This document shows, in pieces, positions 1 to 6,180 of a stretch of DNA of 42,205 nt. The position numbers and the translations under genes were made by a program. Each line of letters begins with the position of its first letter. Within the stretch, counting starts at the first letter, position 1. The notes beneath the pieces are model-generated. The model was not told the DNA's origin. It saw only the letters and a list, made by a program, of their open reading frames with translations, and did not search any database. The stretch covers positions 1 to 42,205 of the forward strand of contig CAIMZS010000248.1 in the NCBI GenBank assembly GCA_903846015.1, given 5' to 3'. The stretch comes from an uncultured Anaerolineae bacterium (lineage in GTDB: Bacteria; Chloroflexota; Anaerolineae; Anaerolineales; Villigracilaceae).

Positions 1-17
1 AGGTCAATCAGCCAGCC

Positions 18-34
18 GGCCGTGCTAGAAATCG
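18..34 (+). repeat. Internally deleted copy of the dispersed GTGCTAGAACCGGCAC repeat
   Basis: The 13 bases GGCCGTGCTAGAA match the start of the repeat seen intact at 992-1039, and the next four (ATCG) match its end, so the middle CCGGCACT appears to be missing. The TAG inside this copy, read on the minus strand (25-27), is the stop codon of the small gene 25-291. It may be a decayed copy or chance similarity. Confidence 0.5.
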
Positions 35-291
35 TTTGCATGGGTGAGCGTATCAACCTGCTGGCGCAGTACGGCAAGTTCCCTGGCCTGTTCCAGCAAA
101 ATAGCCAGCAGCGCGGCCTCAAAGGGCAGCAGCGCTTCAGTTTGACTGATGGCGGCGCTGTGCCGGCGCGCCGCGGCGAACATGCCATCCAGGATGTATT
201 GGTCGTTTTTGCGCAATGTGCGGCGGAAGCGCCCCAGGGCGGCCTCGGTATCGCTGAGCTGTTGGGTGATGGTGGGGAGTGTGCGGCCCAT
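25..291 (-). CDS. Small alpha-helical protein of unknown function (88 aa)
   Basis: I do not recognise this gene. The start is the ATG at 289-291, five bases after the TGA stop of the upstream gene 297-857, a spacing typical of translational coupling; a longer in-frame extension would overlap that gene and is less likely. The product is 88 residues with no signal peptide or membrane segment. It is rich in Ala, Leu, Arg and Gln and reads as continuous amphipathic helix, probably coiled coil towards the C-terminus (LLEQARELAVLRQQVDTL). The stop codon TAG lies inside a degenerate copy of the dispersed repeat at 18-34, so the original C-terminus may have been longer. Pairing with the RecA-fold-like gene suggests the two act together, but the function is unknown. 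Confidence 0.55.
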   Translation of the reverse strand: MGRTLPTITQQLSDTEAALGRFRRTLRKNDQYILDGMFAAARRHSAAISQTEALLPFEAALLAILLEQARELAVLRQQVDTLTHANDF

Positions 292-296
292 AGGGA

Positions 297-857
297 TCAG
301 ATCGCAAACAACGCTGGTTGGATGGCGATTTGATCTGGTTTTTCTTGCAGCATGACGCGCTCGGCCCTGGCGCACACCTGCTCGATCATGAAGGCGCGTT
401 GTTCAGTCACTGGCGGCGCGAGCGTCACGATTACAGGCGCGAACTGGCTCAGGCGTTCCACCTGGCGCAGACAGGCTTCCAACAAACGGCGGACTTCGCG
501 CTCGTTGACGTGATCATCATAGAATCCGCCCAGCAAGTCCAGGATGATACATGGCTGCCGGAGAGCAGGTGTATTTTCCAGTAAGGCCAGCAACTGGTAA
601 CAGGTGAAGGCTCTGCTGATGAACATGTGCCTCGCAGCGGCCTCCACCTGTGTGGTCTGCCGCCTGAGGTATTGCGCCACCCGGTAGGCTTGAAAGCGAT
701 TGCCGCCGTCCAGTACGGTCAGCGGGCCGCGCAGGGCCAGATCAGCTATCAGTAGGGCGGCAGCGTCGCGGGCGGCATGTGGGGCGCGGATGACGAATAA
801 CGCGCCAGGGTGTAAAGCAGTCAGAATATCCATGCCCACAGTGTAGCGGATGCCCAT
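297..857 (-). CDS. RecA/KaiC-fold-like protein without a Walker A motif (186 aa)
   Basis: The reading frame encodes a compact alpha/beta protein. Residues near 45-60 (LTVLDGGNRFQAYRVAQYL) and the strand IILDLLGGFYDD near 105-115 resemble the core strands and Walker B region of RecA/RadA/KaiC-like ATPases. Where a GxxxxGK[ST] P-loop would be expected near the N-terminus there is only RAPHAARDAA, so ATP binding is doubtful. No signal peptide or transmembrane segment is visible. ATG at 855-857 and TTG at 858-860 are both possible starts, and an internal ATG at 833 is another. It sits directly upstream of, and is probably cotranscribed with, the 88-residue gene at 25-291. The assignment to the RecA fold is inference from pattern only; the gene itself is well supported by its length, composition and coupling. 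Confidence 0.6.
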   Translation of the reverse strand: MGIRYTVGMDILTALHPGALFVIRAPHAARDAAALLIADLALRGPLTVLDGGNRFQAYRVAQYLRRQTTQVEAAARHMFISRAFTCYQLLALLENTPALRQPCIILDLLGGFYDDHVNEREVRRLLEACLRQVERLSQFAPVIVTLAPPVTEQRAFMIEQVCARAERVMLQEKPDQIAIQPALFAI

Positions 858-864
858 CAAGAAA

Positions 865-886
865 ACATCCCCTTATGGGGGGATGT
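865..886 (-). promoter_or_regulatory. Perfect 8-bp hairpin just upstream of the RecA-like gene
   Basis: ACATCCCC (865-872) and GGGGATGT (879-886) are perfect inverted arms around a six-base loop. Read on the minus strand the stem is followed by TTTTC and lies seven to eight bases before the start codon of the 297-857 gene. It could be an operator, an attenuator hairpin, or a weak terminator after the LuxR gene. Confidence 0.4.
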
Positions 887-920
887 GATGGGGGGAAAAA
901 GGGGGTAACCTTTTGGGGGG
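877..920 (+). other. Potential G-quadruplex tract
   Basis: Four runs of five or six G occur at 877-882, 890-895, 901-905 and 915-920, separated by 7, 5 and 9 bases. This fits the standard G-quadruplex pattern on the plus strand, which is the template strand for the minus-strand gene 297-857. Whether it folds in the cell is not known. Confidence 0.5.
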
Positions 921-991
921 AACCATAGGCGGGGTCAGGTGCATGTGCAGCCCTGTATGTTTGGGAGTCGCATGCTGCCCAATTCAATCGT

Positions 992-1083
992 GGCCGTGCT
1001 AGAACCGGCACTATCGGCCGTGCTAGAACCGGCACTATCGCAGATTAGAGCAAGCGCGAGTGTCGCTGGAACCGGGACTGCCG
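992..1083 (+). repeat. Two tandem copies plus one decayed copy of the dispersed repeat
   Basis: Copy A is 992-1015 and copy B 1016-1039: identical 24-base units beginning GGCCGTGCTAGAACCGGCAC and ending TATC. A third, degenerate unit (CGCTGGAACCGGGACTG) follows at 1064-1080. The array lies in the 288-base gap between the LuxR gene stop (1149) and the start of the RecA-like gene, a gap in which I see no credible gene. Confidence 0.85.
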
Positions 1084-1148
1084 TTGGGCGAATCAAAATG
1101 CGCGATTATTTGTAAAGCCCTTTTTTTCTTGATGTGAGCCGTGCCAAA

Positions 1149-1529
1149 TTATTCAAAACGTTTTTCAGTACAGTCCCAACCGCTGAAATCCCACTCCGAG
1201 AGCAGTACGCGCAGGTCAGCCTTGTTGCTGACCTGGAACTTGCTGTGCACACTGCGTGTGTGCGTGCGCACTGTCTCCACCGACAGGTTCAGGCGCGCGG
1301 CCATCTGTGGGTTGGTGAACCCCAGGCAGGTCAACGCTGCCACCTGCTGTTCACGCGGGGAAAGCGCCAGCCAGCGATTCCACAACTCGCCGCGTATAGG
1401 GCGCTGCTGCTGCCCGGCAAGCGAATTCAAGGCCGTGCGCAGCGAATCGTCAAGGACAATTTTCTGCGCTTTCGGCGCGCGGCGCAGGCCCAGGCGTTGA
1501 AGCAGGTAATCGAGCAGATACATAACCAC
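1149..1529 (-). CDS. LuxR-family DNA-binding transcriptional regulator (126 aa)
   Basis: The C-terminal half (about residues 56-108) is a LuxR/GerE-type helix-turn-helix. It has the LSPREQQV entry motif, the FTNPQMAARLNLS helix pair and the recognition helix VETVRTHTRSVHSKF, followed by a final helix. The N-terminal 50 residues do not resemble a receiver or ligand-binding domain, so this is a stand-alone or truncated regulator. The start is GTG at 1527-1529, or the in-frame ATG at 1521-1523. A good sigma70-like promoter lies 19 bases upstream (1548-1576), so the gene is probably transcribed alone. It is flanked by the beta-propeller gene and the repeat array; its targets cannot be read from the sequence. 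Confidence 0.85.
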   Translation of the reverse strand: MVMYLLDYLLQRLGLRRAPKAQKIVLDDSLRTALNSLAGQQQRPIRGELWNRWLALSPREQQVAALTCLGFTNPQMAARLNLSVETVRTHTRSVHSKFQVSNKADLRVLLSEWDFSGWDCTEKRFE

Positions 1530-1547
1530 AAGAATAACAGAACATAT

Positions 1548-1576
1548 ATTCTAGTTTCATTGCAGATACCGTGCAA
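1548..1576 (-). promoter_or_regulatory. Sigma70-like promoter for the LuxR gene
   Basis: On the minus strand, TTGCAC (1571-1576) is followed after exactly 17 bases by TAGAAT (1548-1553). The predicted transcript start lies about 10-12 bases before the GTG start of the LuxR gene. Confidence 0.6.
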
Positions 1577-1591
1577 AAAACGCACAGCGCT

Positions 1592-2884
1592 TCAGGATAT
1601 TCGCAGTATTGAGTCTTCGTTTTTCGGAGATATCAAATAGCCGTGGTGAAAACCCAGGCGCGGGTCATCCATCGCCCCCATTGATGGAACGTATTCGTGC
1701 AATTCAGGCATTTTAACGCGCAGTTTCACAGTGGCATCCGGATAATTGTACATTGTGATGTGATTCAGACCGCGGTTGGCAGTAAAAAGCAGGGATTGGT
1801 CACGTGAAAGTTGGCAGCCGTAGACTGAATCCAGCAGTGAGAAGCGACTGGCGCGCAGTGCGCCGAAGAAGTGGCGGGTACTGGTGAACAAACTGCCGCG
1901 CGCAAAGGAATCATAGACCTGTGTGGCGATTTCACGCGGGTGTTCCAGGGTGGTGCGCAGATCGGGGCGTTCATCGATCACGCGGAAATTGGCAAAGTTC
2001 TTCAGATCAATGCAAATGATCGATTGGCTGGCGCCGTTGCAAAAGATCAGTTCGCTGTCAGAGATGGTCACATCCGAATTAATGTGCGCGGGGGTTTCGC
2101 GGCTGGTGGCCCAATGGCGCAGCACCTGTTTGTTCTCAGCGTCAATCTCAAAGGCGTATTCTTTCAAGAATGCGATCGCCCATTCGTGGTAGTCGATATT
2201 CTCTTGCGGCATGACGCGGAACGAGACCGCATAGAAACGGTCCTCCGTTGGATGCGTCGTCAGGTGCCAGCAAGTGGTGGGCAGCTCCATGCGGGTGGCT
2301 TCGCCGGTTGCCATATCCCAAATACCGACTTCCTTGGCTTCTCCGTCGCGCCCAAAGTGTGGGTTATCCATCGAGCCGTAGCAGATATACTTGCGGCTCC
2401 TGGTCAGTTTCATGGCGTGCGGTAGCTTTACCTTGTGCGGCCCCAGGCGTTCGCCTTTGCCCAGGTTGTTGACGCTGAATTTGTAAAAATAATCGCCAAT
2501 GGCGGTGAGAAATTCTTCATTGTTTAGCCAGATCAGGTGGGTGCTGCCGCGGATCGAGGTATCGTTGACTTCGAAGCGCAGCGTGGAAATGCGGTCCAGC
2601 TCTTCCAGGTTGTGCGTATCGTACAGCAGCAGATGCTGCCCGGCGTTACCGAGGAAGCCATAGGTGCCAGCCGGGTTTACATTAACGGCGTGTCCACCCG
2701 CCATGCCCTGATAATACTTGATCTTGTAGGCGTAAGAATTGTCAACAGGGTTGTATAGAAACAGGCACACACCGGCCATGCCTTCCAGGCCGTTGATTCC
2801 ATTTCCATCCAGGGCAATGTGAAACGAATAGGGATATTCTTGCATTTCATGCCAACTTTTCCGGCCCCGTGCGCTGCTCAACAT
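1592..2884 (-). CDS. Beta-propeller-like protein of unknown function (up to 430 aa)
   Basis: The protein is a long run of short beta-strand segments with recurrent propeller-like turns, for example YGFLGNAGQHLLLYDTHNLEE, KEVGIWDMATGEATRM and LLFTANRGLNHITMYNYPD. This suggests a YVTN/WD40-type or selenium-binding-protein-like seven-bladed propeller. No signal peptide is visible, so it should be cytosolic. Two starts are possible: ATG at 2884 or ATG at 2845 (MQEYPYSFHIA), the second giving 417 residues; neither has a strong ribosome-binding site. The family was judged from strand periodicity, and I could not identify a catalytic motif. The gene is monocistronic or followed by the LuxR gene, which has its own promoter in between. 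Confidence 0.65.
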   Translation of the reverse strand: MLSSARGRKSWHEMQEYPYSFHIALDGNGINGLEGMAGVCLFLYNPVDNSYAYKIKYYQGMAGGHAVNVNPAGTYGFLGNAGQHLLLYDTHNLEELDRISTLRFEVNDTSIRGSTHLIWLNNEEFLTAIGDYFYKFSVNNLGKGERLGPHKVKLPHAMKLTRSRKYICYGSMDNPHFGRDGEAKEVGIWDMATGEATRMELPTTCWHLTTHPTEDRFYAVSFRVMPQENIDYHEWAIAFLKEYAFEIDAENKQVLRHWATSRETPAHINSDVTISDSELIFCNGASQSIICIDLKNFANFRVIDERPDLRTTLEHPREIATQVYDSFARGSLFTSTRHFFGALRASRFSLLDSVYGCQLSRDQSLLFTANRGLNHITMYNYPDATVKLRVKMPELHEYVPSMGAMDDPRLGFHHGYLISPKNEDSILRIS

Positions 2885-2981
2885 GCCGGGGTCTCATTTA
2901 TGAAGAGTATTGCTTGATCAAACGTGCCAATGTGTGCCTTAAACAAGCAGTTGATGGTGTTTTTATTTTCAGAATTGCCGA

Positions 2982-3010
2982 TTGTATTGAAGTGAGTATA
3001 TGTGTATAAT
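2982..3010 (+). promoter_or_regulatory. Sigma70-like promoter for the 3.1-8.5 kb gene cluster
   Basis: TTGTAT (2982-2987), a 17-base spacer and a consensus TATAAT (3005-3010) form a good promoter in the AT-rich gap 2885-3128. It points at the five-gene cluster that begins at 3129, leaving a leader of roughly 110 bases. Apart from this promoter I see no gene in the gap. Confidence 0.65.
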
Positions 3011-3128
3011 TATATCATTATTGTCGTATTTAGACCTGTCGGGGTAGCGCCCGAGGGGTTCCCGTGAATGCAAGAATGCGTCCGTGCGATTTGCCAGGCA
3101 AACCGCGCGGGAAAGGATGGTAGAACAC

Positions 3129-3641
3129 ATGGCCGATTTGGATATCCATTATGATCCTCTGACGATTAACAACAACCCCGCGACGGTGACCATTCAAGGT
3201 TTGGACAACGTCAAAGATACCATTACGCTGGCGACACCCCAACCTTTGAAATCTGAAACCAAATCGGATATCAACTTTCCGTCCCCCATCGTCACTCATA
3301 CCACGGCAGAATTGGCCATTACCCAGCCGATTCGCACCGAATCCAAAGCCGAACTGGATATCAAGCCGGTGGAGTTTGACCAGTGTTTGACTATTCGGAT
3401 CGCGCCGCTGCCACCAACCTGCGTCCGTCTGCCTTATCAGCAGCACTTCGGGGTGACTTTGTTTGGCGTGGAGCTGCTCGGTTTCAACCTGGAAGGCGAG
3501 TCACATGTGGTCGTCAGCGATCTGCCGCGCTCGCCCCAGGTGGATTGGGGCGGCGAACAGTCTGCCCGGCACAGCGCAGCCCCGCAAGCGCCCTCCATTC
3601 GGAACGTGGATGGCGGTCTGCGCATCCGTCTTGGTAAATAG
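3129..3641 (+). CDS. First gene of the Ig-like cluster: unknown protein with internal repeat (170 aa)
   Basis: I do not recognise this family. The N-terminal half contains an imperfect repeat: QPLKSETKSDINFPSP (about residues 53-68) and QPIRTESKAELDIKPV (about 80-95), each a beta-prone Lys/Ser/Glu-rich strand. It is followed by a conserved-looking core, CVRLPYQQHFGVTLFGVELLG (about residues 112-131), which ends in a short hydrophobic beta stretch. There is no signal peptide. I chose ATG 3129 (MADLDIHYD); ATG 3117 is also possible, and the GGAAAGG ribosome site at 3110-3116 lies upstream of both. It is the first gene after the promoter at 2982-3010 and is followed after nine bases by the next gene, so it belongs to the same operon. 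Confidence 0.7.
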   Translation: MADLDIHYDPLTINNNPATVTIQGLDNVKDTITLATPQPLKSETKSDINFPSPIVTHTTAELAITQPIRTESKAELDIKPVEFDQCLTIRIAPLPPTCVRLPYQQHFGVTLFGVELLGFNLEGESHVVVSDLPRSPQVDWGGEQSARHSAAPQAPSIRNVDGGLRIRLGK

Positions 3642-3650
3642 GAGCTTGTG

Positions 3651-4490
3651 ATGAATACATCCGGCGGATCTCTCGAAGCTAGTATGCCTGGGTACGATAT
3701 TCTTGATCTATCCGCGGATGCGCCCATCATCCTGGTCGGCGAAGGGAAATCTCTACGGGGTGAATTGCGTTTGCGCAACCCGGGGCCAGATAGAATACAA
3801 CTGAGTGCCGCCAACCTGCATTTGCAGGTTTCGCACTCGTCTCAGCCCATTCCCTATGCCCAGGTTTCGCTGCCCGCCGGGCTGCCTCCCGGCCAGAGCC
3901 AGCGGGTGAAAATGTCGCTGGACTTTGACCCACTGACGCCGCCAGGCGAATATAAGGGCGAGCTGGATATGGCGGGTCATACCCGGGCAGTGATTGTTTA
4001 TGTCGCCGAGTTGATTCGCCTGGCTATCTCGCCACAGGTGCTGGTGATTGACCAGCCCGCCGGATCGATAGTGTCCAAAAATATCATCCTGACCAATGAG
4101 GGCAACGTCCCGCTCACATTTGTTCCGATCGGGAAGGTGGCGCTTGGCGAGGAGTTGATGCTGCGCCGCAGCCTGAGCGTCACGGTTGCAGCCGCAGGTG
4201 AAAAAGAAGCCAATCCGCTTGGCAAGATCTTTGCCGATCTTGTCCATCAGGAATCCAAAGCGGTGCTGGGCGAAGCTGGTACTCTTATGGTGGTCAATGC
4301 CAGCCTGGTGCTGCAGCCGGGTGAATCACGCCAGTTGGGCCTTGAAATTCATCTGCCGGATAACCTTTCCATGAATTCCCGTTATATTGGCAGGGTTCCG
4401 CTGTATACCAGTGACCTTGAATTTGTTGTAGTGCCGCATTCAGTCCGGCCCGCTAAATCGCCGAAGCCAGAAAAAGAGTCTTCGGATTAA
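3651..4490 (+). CDS. Cytosolic tandem Ig-like beta-sandwich protein (279 aa)
   Basis: The protein appears to be built of two Ig-like beta-sandwich domains. The first (about residues 15-120) begins with the SADAPIILVGEGKSLRGELRLRN pattern and ends in PGEYKGELDMAGHTRAVIVYVAEL. The second (about 125-265) begins LAISPQVLVIDQPAGSI and contains the LTNEGNVPL turn typical of CARDB/NEW3-like domains. No signal peptide is present, which is unusual because most such domains are extracellular. The C-terminal tail is Lys/Ser/Pro/Glu-rich and probably disordered. The start is ATG 3651 with GGAGC five bases upstream; GTG 3648 is an alternative. It follows the 3129 gene by nine bases. After its stop the cluster is interrupted by a 169-base gap carrying two copies of the dispersed repeat. 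Confidence 0.75.
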   Translation: MNTSGGSLEASMPGYDILDLSADAPIILVGEGKSLRGELRLRNPGPDRIQLSAANLHLQVSHSSQPIPYAQVSLPAGLPPGQSQRVKMSLDFDPLTPPGEYKGELDMAGHTRAVIVYVAELIRLAISPQVLVIDQPAGSIVSKNIILTNEGNVPLTFVPIGKVALGEELMLRRSLSVTVAAAGEKEANPLGKIFADLVHQESKAVLGEAGTLMVVNASLVLQPGESRQLGLEIHLPDNLSMNSRYIGRVPLYTSDLEFVVVPHSVRPAKSPKPEKESSD

Positions 4491-4543
4491 TCATGATTAT
4501 TTGGATAGCCCCGCAAGCCACGAGGCACCACGGAAATTGCCGT

Positions 4544-4593
4544 GGCCGTGCTAGAACCAGCACTATCGGCCGTGCTGGAACCGGCACTATCGC
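4544..4593 (+). repeat. Two tandem copies of the dispersed repeat inside the Ig-like cluster
   Basis: Two 24-base units (4544-4567 and 4568-4591) match the units at 992-1039 with single changes (ACCAGCAC in the first, GCTGGAAC in the second). They occupy the 169-base gap between the genes ending at 4490 and starting at 4660. Nothing else was recognised in that gap except the AGGAG ribosome site before 4660. Confidence 0.85.
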
Positions 4594-4659
4594 AAGAATG
4601 GTAAGCAATAGTAACTTTTGCGCAGTGATCTGTGAGCAGTTTTCAATTCAGGAGCAGCC

Positions 4660-5421
4660 ATGCAAGAACAACGTAATTCGATGCCAGCTTGGAACGATTA
4701 TTTCACCCAACAGCGCTGTGATACTTGTGGACGGACACTTGCGCCAGCGGGTATTGGTTTAGGACAGAGCGCTTCCAACCAGACCACCACCCAATATATG
4801 GATAGTTGGACGCGCGCCTGGGGTGGCATGTACGATGCCTGGACACAGGCAGTCACTTCCAGTTGGGCGCCATTTTATGCGCCGCAGCAGCAGTCCATGA
4901 ACCCTGTGGGTAAAACCCACGCTAAGCGCCACGAGGAACACTGTGAAGAATGTGGACGCTCAGAAGGCGCATGTGGGCATGACTGTGAGTGTAAATGCTG
5001 CGTTGGCGATGCGGATTTACTGGTGCATGCCCGGGTGGGCGAGCGCCGGGTGGTGCCGCTGGTGATCGAAAACGATTCGCACCGAGAAAAACAGATCGAA
5101 TTGGAGCTGAGTGATTGGACACGCAGCGCCCACAACGGGGCAACCGATATTCAGATCACCGGAAAACTGCTTGATCCGATCGCCTTCACCCTGGCTGGCT
5201 GTTCTGAGCAGAAAGTGACCCTGATGGTGCAAATCCTTGGACAGGCTGTCGGTACAGAAGATGCTGCCAACCGGGGTATTGGAGATGTGGATGGCTGCCA
5301 GGTCTATTACGCTGATTTGCGCGTAAAAGGCTGTGATATTCGCCCGGTGCGCATCGCCCTGGCGCTGCTCTCGCGTGATTGCTCGCCCCTGACCATCGAA
5401 TGCCGCTGTGACTGCTGCTAA
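4660..5421 (+). CDS. Cys-rich protein with phasin-like helix and Ig-like domain (253 aa)
   Basis: Residues about 15-25 hold a CDTC pair. Residues about 45-75 form an amphipathic, Trp/Met-rich helix (MDSWTRAWGGMYDAWTQAV) reminiscent of phasin or PhaE-like helices. Residues about 95-115 are a dense cysteine block (CEECGRSEGACGHDCECKCC), and the C-terminus ends in ECRCDCC. Between the last two (about 117-240) lies an Ig-like domain whose strands (VGERRVVPLVIEN, DPIAFTLAG, YYADLRVKGC) align by eye with those of the next gene (IGQAALRSFVLEN, KPERFSLAP, YRATVTVHGY). The cysteines could bind metal or cross-link. There is no signal peptide. The start is supported by AGGAG six bases upstream. The stop is three bases before the next gene, so the two are coupled. 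Confidence 0.75.
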   Translation: MQEQRNSMPAWNDYFTQQRCDTCGRTLAPAGIGLGQSASNQTTTQYMDSWTRAWGGMYDAWTQAVTSSWAPFYAPQQQSMNPVGKTHAKRHEEHCEECGRSEGACGHDCECKCCVGDADLLVHARVGERRVVPLVIENDSHREKQIELELSDWTRSAHNGATDIQITGKLLDPIAFTLAGCSEQKVTLMVQILGQAVGTEDAANRGIGDVDGCQVYYADLRVKGCDIRPVRIALALLSRDCSPLTIECRCDCC

Positions 5422-5424
5422 CCT

Positions 5425-6180
5425 ATGAGCGATAAAAACGATACTTCCGGGAAAGATTTTAACCGCCAGGCTCAGGATTTTGTCACCCGTTCGATTGCGG
5501 AGCAGGTGAAAGCGGCCCAGCGCGCCTACGATCTGGCGGCGCGTTTTAGCCGTGGAGAAATTTCTAGCCAGGCCATGATCGATGAATATGTCCGTTTTAC
5601 CAGTCAGGAAACCAGCCGGTATACCAGCGACCTGGCCATGCTGGGTTTAAATTATTACAAGGATTGGCTTGCGCTGAATCTGCGCTACAGCAACAGCTTT
5701 TTCGAGGCGGTGGGTGCCAAACGCGAAACCAGCGTATCTGAAGCCAGTGAGCCGGCCCGGCGGGTTGAGATCGAACTGCATGCCCCCATCGGCCAGGCTG
5801 CGCTGCGCTCGTTTGTGTTGGAAAATAAGCGCGGCGGCACAGCCGATATCTCATTTGTTGTTTCCGAGTTCACAAGCCTGGCCGGGACAATCCGGCTGCC
5901 GCTTGAGATAAAACCCGAAAGATTTAGCCTTGCTCCCGGCGAAGAATGCACCGTTTCGCTGCGTCTTCCACTGCCTGCCGGATCGGTTGTTAGTGGGCAG
6001 CGTTATCGCGCTACCGTCACAGTACATGGTTACCATGACCTGGAATTGGGATTGACTGTGTGGGCTGATGCGCCTGCTTCAGATATGGAGAAGAATTCAG
6101 CCATACCTGAAGCGGTCAAACCAGCCGGGAAAAAGAAAGTTACATCTCGCAAGGCAGGTAGTGAGGAAAAAGCTGAATGA
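5425..6180 (+). CDS. Phasin-like helical domain plus Ig-like domain (251 aa)
   Basis: Residues about 8-95 are predicted all-helical and amphipathic (AQDFVTRSIAEQVKAAQRAY, then MIDEYVRFTSQETSRYTSDLAMLGLNYYKDWL). This resembles phasin/PhaE-type segments that coat polyhydroxyalkanoate granules. Residues about 105-215 form an Ig-like beta-sandwich homologous by eye to the one in the preceding protein. The tail (about 220-251) is Lys-rich and disordered (GKKKVTSRKAG). No signal peptide is seen. It starts three bases after the upstream stop and overlaps the next gene by the four bases ATGA (6177-6180), a classical coupling overlap. The phasin comparison is inference from helix pattern; no PHA synthase is present in the window. 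Confidence 0.75.
   Translation: MSDKNDTSGKDFNRQAQDFVTRSIAEQVKAAQRAYDLAARFSRGEISSQAMIDEYVRFTSQETSRYTSDLAMLGLNYYKDWLALNLRYSNSFFEAVGAKRETSVSEASEPARRVEIELHAPIGQAALRSFVLENKRGGTADISFVVSEFTSLAGTIRLPLEIKPERFSLAPGEECTVSLRLPLPAGSVVSGQRYRATVTVHGYHDLELGLTVWADAPASDMEKNSAIPEAVKPAGKKKVTSRKAGSEEKAE

Noticed and set aside
742..1035. A 97-codon open frame on the minus strand beginning in the repeat array
   Set aside because: Its N-terminus is only translated repeat (PVLARP twice), the rest is low in typical protein pattern, and it overlaps the gene 297-857. It is a by-product of the repeat having open frames.
992..1083. CRISPR array
   Set aside because: The units are 18-24 bases, directly tandem without spacers and dispersed through the window, and no cas gene is present.
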